DNA of 64,000 nucleotides from Verrucomicrobiia bacterium (GTDB taxonomy: Bacteria; Verrucomicrobiota; Verrucomicrobiia; Limisphaerales; JADLHS01). The notes under the pieces are model-generated. The model made no database searches. It had not been told where the DNA came from and saw only the letters and a program-made list of their open reading frames with translations. Of this stretch, positions 1 to 8,498 are shown one piece after another. The stretch spans positions 62,001-126,000 of the forward strand of contig WYBW01000062.1 in NCBI GenBank assembly GCA_011525685.1. The letters are read 5' to 3'. Position 1 is the first letter of the stretch. Each line of letters opens with the position of its first letter. The position numbers were made by a program, and so were the translations under genes.

Positions 1-2
1 AG

Positions 3-374
3 TGGGTCGTGGTCGAGGGCGCGGGCGGCTTGTTAAGCCCGATGGGCGAAGGTTTCGACTCGCGCGATCTCATCGTGGCACTCAGGGCGATCCCCATCGT
101 GGTTTGCCCAAACCGGCTCGGGGCGGTGAATCAGATTCTCCTGGTGCTGACGGCCTTGCCCAAGAGCATCGCGAATCTGGCACAAATCATCTTGATGAAC
201 CCGCCGCGGCCGAGTGTGGCGTCCCGTACCAATCTTGAACTGATGGCGGAGTTTTTGTCGGAGGCGCGGGTTCACACCTTGGACTGGCTGGGCAAAAACC
301 CATTCAGCGCGCTCGTGGGCAGGCGGCCGTCAGTCCGCAAGACTCTCGATGGGGTGGTGGCGTCCAGCTTGTGA
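3..374 (+). CDS. bioD: Dethiobiotin synthetase, C-terminal part (cut by window start)
   Basis: This is the C-terminal 123 residues of a P-loop enzyme that closes the ureido ring of biotin from diaminopelargonate, CO2 and ATP in the cytoplasm. The reading frame is open at the left edge, so the Walker A half lies outside the window. Visible family features are VVVEGAGGLLSPM near the start, which matches the BioD VEGAGG segment, and then PIVVCPNRLGAVNQ, which matches the strand and loop around the conserved Asn/Arg-Leu-Gly region. The C-terminal 40 residues are less recognisable. It converges on the minus-strand operon that ends 12 bases away. A related amidoligase-type P-loop protein is possible, but the VEGAGG/RLG spacing favours BioD. 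Confidence 0.7.
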   Translation, partial: WVVVEGAGGLLSPMGEGFDSRDLIVALRAIPIVVCPNRLGAVNQILLVLTALPKSIANLAQIILMNPPRPSVASRTNLELMAEFLSEARVHTLDWLGKNPFSALVGRRPSVRKTLDGVVASSL

Positions 375-386
375 CCAACGCCGGCA

Positions 387-3300
387 TCACTTCCCGTTTC
401 CAGCCAGTTCCACCCAGCGCCGGCCGATGCCGGCGAGGTCCGGCTCCGGATCCCCATTGCGTTCCCGGGCGAAGAAGTGCGCTTCCAGTCGTTGAATGCT
501 TTGGGCCAGTTCCGTGCGGTCGGCCTCCGACCAGCGCAACGAGGCATCAGCCTGCATTCGACGCAACAGGCTCATCACAGTGAAGGGTGTCGCCGGCTGC
601 GGCAGGGTGTACAACGGTCTGGCGGTCGCCAAAGCCGGCCGCTGTCGTCGCAACCACCAGGCGACCCCGCCGGCCACCGTCAGCAGCACCGCCCCGAGTG
701 CCAGCCAGAGCCACCAGGGACGCGGGCGCAACGGCAAACCGGCCAGCGCCAGCTTCGGTTCCACTTCGACAAGGTCCGCGTCCGCATAACGTTTGAAGAT
801 CATCTTGGCGGCGGCGACGGCGGTTTCCGGAAATTGAAACGTCAACGAGGCTGGTGCGTCTTCGGCGACGCGGAGCTTGAGCAACCAGTTCCGTTCGGTC
901 ACGGGCGCAATCTCATCGCCCTCGGTGTCAATCTGAGCGACGGACAACCCCTGATCGCTGATCTCCTCGATCCGCAGGTGGGTGAAATTCGTCTGCACCA
1001 ATTCGGACAACTCGGGCACCAACCCTCTGCCTTGAGCCTTGACCTCCAGGGTCAGCCGTCCCGCTTCCAGTTCGCGGTCGTCCAGGAGTTGCGTGACTTC
1101 CAAATCGGCGACGGGGCGCGCTTCAACGCGGGCTGGTCGGGCATCCAGCAGGATGATCTGCGAGGCCACCGGCAGGACCACCTGGCCGCGTTGATCCATG
1201 AAATCCAGGTCCATGTGCAACCCGGGCAGTTGATCCACCGAGGCGTCCTTGGCCTGAACCAACAGATACGCGAGCGGTGTTTCGCGCCAGCCGGGCCGGC
1301 CATAGCCGCGCGATTGCACCTTCTCGTCCAGGAACGTGACGGACTTCACGTCGAACTTGTCCACCAGCTTTTCGCGCACCTGCTTGTCGAAATCCTCGAC
1401 AAAGTTCCGCTGCTGCTGCCCGTACGGATTGTAATACATGTAGGAGGTGCGCTTGAGGTTGCGTAAATAGCGCGCAAAGCCGCCCGCCTCGCGCTCGATG
1501 TCCGCCGTGTGCCGCAGCGAAACGAACACGCCGAACGGTCGCGTGTGTCCCACGGTGGCGTCGCCGTCCACGCGCACCACGAACTCAATCTCCTGCAACA
1601 AGTCGTCGTAATACCGCGCCACCTTGCGCGCGTCTTCCGCGTCCGGATGATCACCCACAATCTGCAGGCCGGCCCGCAGGTAGCGGGGTTTCAACTCGGG
1701 CCGCAGCGTGTTGACCGATTGGCCCAGCGATTTGGCAAACGCCGACAGATGCCGCTCCGCCGCTCCGCCCGGCAGCGAAAGCATGGCGGCACGGATGCGT
1801 TGCAACTGGTTGGTTTCCGGCTCCTGTTGCCGCGTCACGTAGGCGAGGTCACTGGCGCCGAGATTGGCATTGAACCATTGCTGATAGACTCTGGGCGTTT
1901 GCTCCTTCTCCTCGATATGCGGCAGGGCTGCCGCGTATAGCGCCGCCGCCCGCTGAAAGCCCTTGAACGCCTCCTCGCGTTGCTCGACGTAGATGGCCAG
2001 GTCCACCTTCTTGCCGTATTGGAATTCCGCGAGGTCGAAGTAAACCGCCGCGCGGGAGAGGTTCATCTGCCAGTGATCCGGTTCGCGTTGGAGGCCGTCT
2101 TCAAGGAGTTTCAACACCACGTCGTAACCACGCAAGACCTCGGCTTCAATCTGCCGGTCCGTGCGTTCGGTCTTGGCCTGCTGCTGGATGCGCGGCTGCC
2201 GCCATTGGGAAGCGAGCCGCTCGCGCATGGTCTGTGTCAGTCCCGCCAGGGTCTCCAGCTTGATGCGGTCGAGCGGGCCGAAGACCGTCTCGATGTCCTC
2301 CCTGCGAAACACCTCCGCCGGACTGTGGGCCGCGGCAAACGCGCCGACCACCACCTCGTCGTTCAGCGATGGCAGCCGCAGGGCGGCGAGCTTGTTCAGC
2401 AGCCCCGCCATCTCGCGGATGTTGCGGGCCTGCATGGCGCGCGTCAGCGAAATCCCTCCGCCGCGCATCATCATGCCGGAGCTGTAATAGATCGGTCCGT
2501 ACGGCCCGTAGGCCATCTGGCGCGGCTGTTGGGTCGGGTTTCGCATCCGGGTCCACACGCGGAGAAACTCGTTCGCCAGATCCGTGGCGCCGCGCGGGTT
2601 CACCAGCGCCACCGCTTCGAGATGTCCCAGGGCGTCGTCGGTCTTCTCGGCTTTCAGACACAGGTCCGCCATCAACGAGTGCAAAGCGACGCGCAGACTC
2701 GGGTCCAACTGTGCCAGCCACGCAGTACCGGGCGCGCTGAACAGCACCTGGCCCGCGGCAATGGCCGGGTTCTGGTTGCCGCCCGCGAGATTCGGCGGAT
2801 AAGGCTCGTAATAAACCATGTTGCCGAACTCATCGTATTGCGGACCGAAATTGCGCGGCGGTTGATGACGCTGCCTGGACCAGTTGGCCTCCTGCATCCA
2901 GTTTTGCGCGAGCAAATTCAACGCGGTCTGCCAATGCGGTTGCGCCGGGTCCGCCACGTCCAGAAACGTCTCCACCACCTGTTTCTGCAGCTCGAGATTC
3001 CGTTGCCGCAACTCCGCGTTGCGGTCGCTGAAACCCTTCTGAACCAGATCACCCACGGCGGCCAGCAGGGCCAACCCTTGATGAGGCGATTGCTGAAAAC
3101 CGCGGCGCAGCCAGTTCGTGCCGACCTCGCGGGAAAGCAGGGGCATCAGTTCGAAGGAACGACGCAGGGCCGGCTCGCGGTTCGACGAGGCCACCCCGGG
3201 CGAGGCCAGAATGAATTGATTGATCTCCCACGCTTCGGTGAGCAGCTTCGAATCCTTGGCTGCCGTCCCGAAGGCAATCAACTGGCGCGCGCGCAGGTCC

Positions 3301-4214
3301 AGCGCGGCCCAGTCCTTTTGCTCGCGCGCCTGGTCGGCTGGCAGCAAAAAAGGGCCGGCCTCGATCAAACGATTGGCGGCCACGAGCAGTTCCGCGGCCC
3401 GACTCCGGGCGGCCGGGTCGTTTCCACCCAAGCCTTTCACGCCCACGTCGAGCTTGGGCAACAGCGGCTCCAACGCGTCGCCGCGGGTCAGCAAGCGCCC
3501 CAACAATTGTCCCAGCAGGCGCGCGTCCTCGGCCTCCAACTCGTGCGCCGCCGCCTCGGCCAGATCAAGAATGTCGTCCACGACCAGCGTGGGTCCGCGC
3601 AGGCTGGCCGGTCCCTGCCCGCCGGGCTGGGGTACGGGCATCGGTGGCTGGTCTGGGGGCATCGCTCCGCCGGGCTGAGGTCGCGAGGCATTGGGCAACT
3701 CGCGCAGCAGATGGCGATACACCTGCTTGCCGTGATCATTGCTCAACCCGCGAAGGAACTCGCCCACTTTCGGCCAGTTGCCAGCGATGACGAGTTGCCT
3801 GAATTGTTCGACTTCCTTCGCCACACCCGCGCCCTCCGGCTTTTCGGCCTGGGGATTGAGCGGGTCCACCACCGGGGAAGGCGACTCGATTCGGCGGTCG
3901 GCGGATTTGGATTCATCGAACTGTTCGGCCAGCGTGACGAGAATCGAAGCCGGCGTGCGGTCGAACTTCAGCTTGAGCAGGTCTTGAAGCAGTTTGTCGG
4001 CGGGCGACTTTGGCTCCGCCACTCGATTCGTGGCTGCCGAGGCCGGGGCCGAGGCCGGCAGGATGATGCCCGGTGGCAGGACGACTCCCGGTGGCAGTTC
4101 GATTTCAATCTCCTGCGCCGTTCCGCAAGTCACCAGCCCGCAACTCACCAGCAGATAAAGTGCAGGTGAAAACTTACGGCGATTGCACGCTCCCGGGCTG
4201 GTCTGCGTTGTCAT
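387..4214 (-). CDS. Large signal-peptide and C-terminal-TM protein at the end of the Bat operon
   Basis: A 1275-residue protein of unknown exact function. Residues about 15-34 look like a signal peptide, with a hydrophobic run ending in CGTAQ. They are followed by a Pro-rich repeat (PPGVVLPPG). Most of the chain is alpha-helical and rich in Ala, Leu and Arg, with helix pairs that resemble degenerate TPRs. A Gly/Tyr/Pro-rich patch occurs about residues 465-485, and another near 580. One membrane segment (WLWLALGAVLLTVAGGVAWWL) lies about 90 residues from the C-terminus and leaves a basic cytoplasmic tail. By topology and position it is the likely counterpart of BatD/BatE-type periplasmic TPR proteins that work with the vWA proteins upstream. 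It is the last gene of the operon, 26 bases after the TPR gene. Confidence 0.6.
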   Translation of the reverse strand: MTTQTSPGACNRRKFSPALYLLVSCGLVTCGTAQEIEIELPPGVVLPPGIILPASAPASAATNRVAEPKSPADKLLQDLLKLKFDRTPASILVTLAEQFDESKSADRRIESPSPVVDPLNPQAEKPEGAGVAKEVEQFRQLVIAGNWPKVGEFLRGLSNDHGKQVYRHLLRELPNASRPQPGGAMPPDQPPMPVPQPGGQGPASLRGPTLVVDDILDLAEAAAHELEAEDARLLGQLLGRLLTRGDALEPLLPKLDVGVKGLGGNDPAARSRAAELLVAANRLIEAGPFLLPADQAREQKDWAALDLRARQLIAFGTAAKDSKLLTEAWEINQFILASPGVASSNREPALRRSFELMPLLSREVGTNWLRRGFQQSPHQGLALLAAVGDLVQKGFSDRNAELRQRNLELQKQVVETFLDVADPAQPHWQTALNLLAQNWMQEANWSRQRHQPPRNFGPQYDEFGNMVYYEPYPPNLAGGNQNPAIAAGQVLFSAPGTAWLAQLDPSLRVALHSLMADLCLKAEKTDDALGHLEAVALVNPRGATDLANEFLRVWTRMRNPTQQPRQMAYGPYGPIYYSSGMMMRGGGISLTRAMQARNIREMAGLLNKLAALRLPSLNDEVVVGAFAAAHSPAEVFRREDIETVFGPLDRIKLETLAGLTQTMRERLASQWRQPRIQQQAKTERTDRQIEAEVLRGYDVVLKLLEDGLQREPDHWQMNLSRAAVYFDLAEFQYGKKVDLAIYVEQREEAFKGFQRAAALYAAALPHIEEKEQTPRVYQQWFNANLGASDLAYVTRQQEPETNQLQRIRAAMLSLPGGAAERHLSAFAKSLGQSVNTLRPELKPRYLRAGLQIVGDHPDAEDARKVARYYDDLLQEIEFVVRVDGDATVGHTRPFGVFVSLRHTADIEREAGGFARYLRNLKRTSYMYYNPYGQQQRNFVEDFDKQVREKLVDKFDVKSVTFLDEKVQSRGYGRPGWRETPLAYLLVQAKDASVDQLPGLHMDLDFMDQRGQVVLPVASQIILLDARPARVEARPVADLEVTQLLDDRELEAGRLTLEVKAQGRGLVPELSELVQTNFTHLRIEEISDQGLSVAQIDTEGDEIAPVTERNWLLKLRVAEDAPASLTFQFPETAVAAAKMIFKRYADADLVEVEPKLALAGLPLRPRPWWLWLALGAVLLTVAGGVAWWLRRQRPALATARPLYTLPQPATPFTVMSLLRRMQADASLRWSEADRTELAQSIQRLEAHFFARERNGDPEPDLAGIGRRWVELAGNGK

Positions 4215-4240
4215 GCCACTTCACAAGATTCACCCGCGAC

Positions 4241-4954
4241 TCACGAACCGCCCTTGGGAATGTCGTTGAAGCCCGCGCCACGTGCGTCCTTCTTCTCCGG
4301 CTCGTCCTTCGCCTCGGCCTTGCTTTGACACTGGCTGCGGCACTTCTGGCTCACGTTCTTGCAGCCGGAGCAAAACTTCGGCAACGGCATGCCCTGCAAT
4401 TCGGAAAGGTCCATCCGCGCCAGGCGGATCGTTGCCTCCAGATTCTTCTCGTAATCCTTCACGGCCTTCGCGTCCCTGGCCTCCTCCGCGAGCAGCCGGA
4501 AATTCTGCCGCGCGCTTTCCACCGGTTGCAGCCATTCGTCCGCCGGCGCGCCTTCAAGCCGCATCAGCCAGCCGGCGTAATACTGGGCCGTGGCGAGCAG
4601 TCCCCGCGCTTCGTGCTGGAATTTCTGGTCGGCGCCGACGCGTTGCGCCTCGGTCAGGAGCTTGTCCATGTCCTCCATTGCCTCGGGCAGTTCGCCCGTG
4701 TACATGCGCGTGCGGGCCTGGGCCAGTTGCAATTGCAGGCGCGCCGCTGTCTTGTCCTGGGGCGTGGCAGCGAGTGCCGCGCTCCAGGCTTCGTAAGCCG
4801 CCGGCCAGTCTTCCTTGGCTTCGAAGGCGCGGGCTTCGGCGATCTTGCGCGCGGCGCGGTCCTGCGCGAGCCTCGATTGGCCCGGACCGAAATGATACGC
4901 GAGCAACACCACCGGCACCAGCAGCCAGAGGGCAAACAGAATGGTCTTACGCAT
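4241..4954 (-). CDS. TPR-like membrane-anchored protein with Cys-rich C-terminal motif
   Basis: A 237-residue protein. The N-terminus (ILFALWLLVPVVLLAYHF) is an uncleaved anchor or signal peptide. Residues about 35-190 are amphipathic helices with TPR-like spacing (WPAAYEAWSAAL, ARLQLQLAQARTRMYTG). The C-terminus carries four cysteines as CSGCKNVSQKCRSQC, then a charged tail. The start codon overlaps the stop codon of the upstream vWA gene by eight bases (ATGCGTAA), so translation is probably coupled. The Cys cluster could bind a metal or form disulfides; this is inference. Role by context: scaffold partner of the Bat vWA proteins. Confidence 0.6.
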   Translation of the reverse strand: MRKTILFALWLLVPVVLLAYHFGPGQSRLAQDRAARKIAEARAFEAKEDWPAAYEAWSAALAATPQDKTAARLQLQLAQARTRMYTGELPEAMEDMDKLLTEAQRVGADQKFQHEARGLLATAQYYAGWLMRLEGAPADEWLQPVESARQNFRLLAEEARDAKAVKDYEKNLEATIRLARMDLSELQGMPLPKFCSGCKNVSQKCRSQCQSKAEAKDEPEKKDARGAGFNDIPKGGS

Positions 4955-5990
4955 AGGTCATTTTCTCCTCATTCTTGTGGTTTACGGCAACAGCAGGACT
5001 TGTCGCGAGCCGTGGTTTCATCGTCGCTTTCTTGGATTCAGCCCCAGCCTGCCACGCGCACCCGGCAAATGCAAGCGCCACGGGCAAAGCCGCCAGCAGG
5101 AGGCTGCCAAGACCAGCGGCGACCAGGGCAAGCTCCCGCCGCCCCCGCTCCCGCCGGTCGCTAAGTGGCAGGGTCTTCGACAGCAGGGCAAGGCGTTCTG
5201 ACGGAATGTGCCTCTCATTGGCGTCGAAATAACTGCCCCGCAGGCGAGCGGCCAACTGGCGCAACGTGGACACGTCCTGGCGCGACTGATGGCCGTCAAT
5301 GAACCGGCCCGTGCGCGCATCACCGACACCAACAATCAGCGTGCGATGAATGGAGCGCGGCAACTCCGGCATGCCGGAGTCGGGAATCGTGTCACCATCC
5401 GTCACCACCACCAGTGTGGTGCTGTCCGCCTGCCAGGGCTTGGCCAGTTCGGCCGCTTGACGAATACCCGACAGCAACGCCGTCTTGCCCACGTCGAACG
5501 CGAGGTCCAGCGGCAGATCGTTCAGCGCGTTCTTCACCACTTCCATGTCAAACGTGTCCACGACCACCGGTTTGGCATCCGTGTAAAAAGCCACGATGCT
5601 GATGCGCACTTGATCGGTGCTGATGCGCTGCAGGAGCGAAGTCATCACTTCGTTCGCGCGCTGGGCGCGGGTTTGTGTTGCGCTCACACCACCGTCTTGC
5701 AACTGCATCGAGGGTGAAACGTCGAGCGCGAGTATGAGATGGCGATAACCCCCTTCGGGTAGCAGGTCTGATTGGACCGAGCGCGGGCCGATTTGCAGCA
5801 ACGTCGTCAATCCCCACGCCAGCGCTCCGACCGCCGCCACACGCAGCGAGGGAACAAATTTTGTCCACTCTCGCGGCTGACCGGTGGGCCCAAACGCAAG
5901 CCGCGCCACGCGCCGACAACGGCGCACGTGTAGCCATTCGGCCAGGGCCGTCAGCAGCAGTGCGGCGAGCGTTGTGTAGAGGGCGGTCAT
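4947..5990 (-). CDS. BatB-like von Willebrand factor A domain membrane protein
   Basis: A 347-residue vWA protein of the Bat (aerotolerance) type. TM helices lie near the N-terminus (residues about 5-20 and 50-68) and near the C-terminus (LALVAAGLGSLLLAALPVALAFA). The MIDAS metal site is visible as DVSPSM at residues 90-95, with VVVTDGDT further on as the second loop. I place the start at 5990 (MTALYTT). The longer open frame to 6230 would translate a repeat element (PLTPALSLRERE), which is typical of non-coding interspersed repeats. It sits between the BatA-like gene and the TPR gene, as in classical bat operons. The vWA domain probably binds partner proteins in the periplasm. Confidence 0.85.
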   Translation of the reverse strand: MTALYTTLAALLLTALAEWLHVRRCRRVARLAFGPTGQPREWTKFVPSLRVAAVGALAWGLTTLLQIGPRSVQSDLLPEGGYRHLILALDVSPSMQLQDGGVSATQTRAQRANEVMTSLLQRISTDQVRISIVAFYTDAKPVVVDTFDMEVVKNALNDLPLDLAFDVGKTALLSGIRQAAELAKPWQADSTTLVVVTDGDTIPDSGMPELPRSIHRTLIVGVGDARTGRFIDGHQSRQDVSTLRQLAARLRGSYFDANERHIPSERLALLSKTLPLSDRRERGRRELALVAAGLGSLLLAALPVALAFAGCAWQAGAESKKATMKPRLATSPAVAVNHKNEEKMTYA

Positions 5991-6056
5991 TGAAATGAAA
6001 ACTCCGGCTTTTGAATTGTTCGCGAGCCGAGTTGCTTTTGTTCGAACGCAGAATTC

Positions 6057-6220
6057 CGCCTCACCCTGACCCTCTCCCCCTCGGCGGGGGAGAGGGAACA
6101 GCCCCCGCGCCGGCCATTGCCTATGAAGGTGTTCGAGCCATCGCCGCCGTCCGCAATGCACAAAACTTGACGAACGATTCTCCCTCTCCCTGAGGGAGAG
6201 GGCAGGAGTGAGGGGGAAGA
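6057..6220. repeat. Inverted-repeat element F1 (CCCTCTCCC family) between batA-like and batB-like genes
   Basis: Two inverted arms of about 45 bases face each other. The left arm reads CTCACCCTGACCCTCTCCCC on the plus strand; the right arm is its imperfect reverse complement, around CCTGAGGGAGAGGG and ending GAGTGAGGGGG. Each arm itself contains a small hairpin (CTCCCCCTCGGCGGGGGAG). The same family recurs at 8248-8450. In one frame it reads LTPALS-RERE, a string often mis-annotated as protein. Confidence 0.85.
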
Positions 6221-6278
6221 GCACAGACAACTCCGTCGCATCGGAGCACTGGTAATGATCTTTGTCGTAATCATTTTC

Positions 6279-7193
6279 TCACCACGGCGTAAATCTAAAC
6301 CGGAACGCGGACACCACATTAAGACCGAGCAGCCCCAATCCTGTCACCGCAAACGGCCAGAACCAGTCCGCCGGCTCGGGCGCGGACGGTTTCAATCTGG
6401 TCGGATTCATCGCGTCAATACGCTTGAACACTTCGCGCAACGCCTGCGGATCACCCGCCGCGAACGCCTGCCCACCCGTCAGGCTGGCGATCGTGAAGGT
6501 TTCATTCTGTGGTTCACCATCCGCGGCATGAATGTAAAACACCGCGATGTTGTCGGCGGCCAGTTCCTCGCCAATCTTCTGCGCCTGCCCGCCGCCGAGA
6601 TCGAAACTTTGTCCATCCGAGATGAGCACCACCATGCGGTCGCCTTCCTCGCGCGAGCGCAACCGTTGGCGCACGGCGCTCAACGCGTGGCCGATGCGCG
6701 TGCCGCCCATGTGTGGCGGCATCTTCTCCGGCCGCAAGAACGGCGCGGCCAACCGCAGCGCGGTGAGGTCTTTGGTCAACGGCACCCAATGCACGACTTC
6801 GGTGCCGAATATGGTGAGGCCGAAAGCGTCGCCCTTGCGGAAAGAAGTGAAATCCACAATCGCCTCGAAGGCCTTGTCCGCCCGTGTGCCATCGCCGAAT
6901 TGCGCCATCATGCTGCCCGAAACATCGAGCACCACCTCGATGTTGGTGAGCACGCGCTCGTCCTCCGGCGTGGCCAGGCGTTGCGGTCCGGCCAGAATCA
7001 GGATGCACACGGCGAGCAGCAGTGGAGGAAGGAGATTGGCGCATTTGATGATGCGCTCGAGCCAGTTTCGCGAACGGCCCTGCGAATGATCCAGCGGCAA
7101 CACGAGCGGACGTCCGCGGCGACGCCATTCCCACCAGACCAGCAGAACTGGGGCGATGAGCAACAGCAAGACCCATGGATGGGCGAAGTTCAT
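6279..7193 (-). CDS. BatA-like von Willebrand factor A domain membrane protein
   Basis: A 304-residue membrane protein. TM helices at residues about 7-22 and 55-70 precede a vWA domain with the MIDAS motif DVSGSM at residues 90-95, a Thr in the GGTRIGHAL loop and VVLISDGQSFD as the Asp-containing loop. A C-terminal TM (PFAVTGLGLLGLNVVSAFRF) closes the protein. All residues expected for a working MIDAS are present. Start chosen at 7193 (MNFAHPWVLL), which begins with the N-terminal F-x-x-P-W-x-L pattern common in Bat proteins. An in-frame extension upstream falls into repeat element A. It follows the 280-residue one-TM protein in the moxR/bat operon. Confidence 0.87.
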   Translation of the reverse strand: MNFAHPWVLLLLIAPVLLVWWEWRRRGRPLVLPLDHSQGRSRNWLERIIKCANLLPPLLLAVCILILAGPQRLATPEDERVLTNIEVVLDVSGSMMAQFGDGTRADKAFEAIVDFTSFRKGDAFGLTIFGTEVVHWVPLTKDLTALRLAAPFLRPEKMPPHMGGTRIGHALSAVRQRLRSREEGDRMVVLISDGQSFDLGGGQAQKIGEELAADNIAVFYIHAADGEPQNETFTIASLTGGQAFAAGDPQALREVFKRIDAMNPTRLKPSAPEPADWFWPFAVTGLGLLGLNVVSAFRFRFTPW

Positions 7194-7202
7194 GCGTTCT
7201 TC

Positions 7203-7350
7203 GGAGCGCGGTGACTTGTCACCGCTTTTCCCGCTCTGCCGACTTGTCGGCAAAGCAATGTCGCGTTCAGCGACGTGACGCTGGCGAGCGATTCACGACT
7301 TTGACGGCGACAAGTCGCCTGCCAAAAGCGGTGACCAGTCACCGCACTCC
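7203..7350. repeat. Composite palindromic repeat element A (REPIN-like)
   Basis: A 148-base element bounded by inverted copies of GGAG-Y followed by the palindrome GCGGTGACTTGTCACCGC (left) and GCGGTGACCAGTCACCGC (right), each followed on its inner side by TTTT. Inside are two smaller palindromes, GCCGACTTGTCGGC and GCGACAAGTCGC. This is two REP-like hairpins in inverted orientation. It fills almost the whole gap between the batA-like gene and the gene at 7396-8238. Confidence 0.85.
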
Positions 7351-7395
7351 AGAGTCTGCGACGTTGCCTTGCGAAGGGGGCGGTGCGCCGAGGCT

Positions 7396-8238
7396 TCACA
7401 CTTCCACCTCCGCAGGTTCTTCCGCCGGCAAATTCCGATAGGGCGCCAGCACGGTTTCCACCTCCACCTTCGCGCTGCCGGGTGGACGATGCAGCCAATC
7501 CTCGAGCGCTCGCAGCAACGCGCCCGCTTCCGTGTGCTGTCGTAAACGCGAGATCAATTCACCGCTGTCCGTACCGGCCAGACCCAGCCGGCGTTGCCAA
7601 TGGTTGATCAACATTCGTTCCAAGGCTGCCTTCTCGTCGGCGGACAATCCGCCCGCCGCCGCGCGCTCCACGAGGGGACGCAGGCGTTCGGCAAACGTCG
7701 GCGCACGTTGGACCGCCGCTTCAACCGGAGCAGGCTTGGGTTTGCGACCGGCACGGAGGATGACGAACAAGGCAGCAACCCACAGCACCACGACGATGGC
7801 CGCGACGGCCCGGTAACCGCCAAACAGAGACGGCGCATGGAGCGCCTGTTCTTCGAGCCAGCCGTTGTGCTGCTCGGGTAACACGCCTGACACAGTGACG
7901 AACAATTCAGCCAGATTGGTCGCGGGAAGCCCGTTGGTGTTGAAAAGGTATTCGCGCAAATCGTGCTTGCCCGGCACGCGTCCGATGTAGCGCAAGTCGT
8001 AACGCGTAAGCGTGCCGTGCGGCTGGGTGTGAGCAATGCGCAAGAGCAGCGGCGTTTTGTGATCGGGCGTTTTCGCGGTCAGCCCTGCTTCAGGCACGAT
8101 AACCTCGAGCTGCCCTTCCATGCCAACGGTCGGTGGTTGGGCGTTGGAGGAAAGGATGGTGATGGTCTGGGGACTGGAAGCGACTTGTGCGTAAATGCAG
8201 GAAGCAAAGATCACCGGTAAGACCGGACAACAAAGCAA
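7396..8238 (-). CDS. Signal-peptide, single-TM protein of the Bat operon (unknown family)
   Basis: A 280-residue protein if translated from the TTG at 8238, which gives a plausible signal peptide (LCCPVLPVIFASCIYAQ). There is no ATG before residue 127 of the longest frame except one that lies beyond repeat F2, so the start is uncertain. Residues about 25-135 should be periplasmic, with a beta-rich domain. One TM follows (AVAAIVVVLWVAALFVIL, about 150-170). The cytoplasmic tail of about 110 residues is helical, with LIARLR-type repeats resembling the C-terminal tail of BatD-type proteins. It lies between the DUF58 and BatA-like genes, where many Bat operons have a DUF4381-like or BatD-like gene. 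The family is not confirmed. Confidence 0.6.
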   Translation of the reverse strand: MLCCPVLPVIFASCIYAQVASSPQTITILSSNAQPPTVGMEGQLEVIVPEAGLTAKTPDHKTPLLLRIAHTQPHGTLTRYDLRYIGRVPGKHDLREYLFNTNGLPATNLAELFVTVSGVLPEQHNGWLEEQALHAPSLFGGYRAVAAIVVVLWVAALFVILRAGRKPKPAPVEAAVQRAPTFAERLRPLVERAAAGGLSADEKAALERMLINHWQRRLGLAGTDSGELISRLRQHTEAGALLRALEDWLHRPPGSAKVEVETVLAPYRNLPAEEPAEVEV

Positions 8239-8247
8239 ATGCAGAAG

Positions 8248-8450
8248 GCTCGCCCTCACCCCTGCCCTCTCCCCCGGGGAGAGGGAGAGCGTGCGTGACA
8301 GTTTACTCAATTGCGAAGTCTTGAACGTGTTCTCCTCGGGCTCTGCATTCTTGGTGAACCGGACAGGAACAGGAAAACCATTCGAGCCAGTTCTGAGCGC
8401 CGAAGTGTTCTCCCTCTTTTGGGGGAAAGAGGCGGGGTGAGGGCGAGCGA
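8248..8450. repeat. Inverted-repeat element F2 (CCCTCTCCC family)
   Basis: Same family as 6057-6220. The left arm contains CTCGCCCTCACCCCTGCCCT and a CTCCCCCGGGGAG hairpin. The right arm is the imperfect reverse complement (CTCCCTCTTTTGGGGGAAAG, then GGGGTGAGGGCGAG). The arms are separated by about 105 bases of non-repeat sequence. It occupies the 5' leader between the DUF58 gene and the next gene of the operon. Confidence 0.85.
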
Positions 8451-8498
8451 TTGACACTTTTGCCCCCGACACCTTGGTAATTCGACGGGAGCACGAAT

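Noticed and set aside
1980..4169. 729-codon plus-strand frame opposite the large Bat-operon protein
   Set aside because: No signal peptide or family motif; His/Arg/Gln-rich composition typical of antisense frames. The minus-strand gene has a signal peptide, a TM and operon context.
5991..6230. N-terminal extension of the BatB-like protein containing LTPALSLRERE
   Set aside because: The extension translates repeat element F1, which recurs in a non-coding position at 8248-8450; the natural start MTALYTT gives the expected TM N-terminus.
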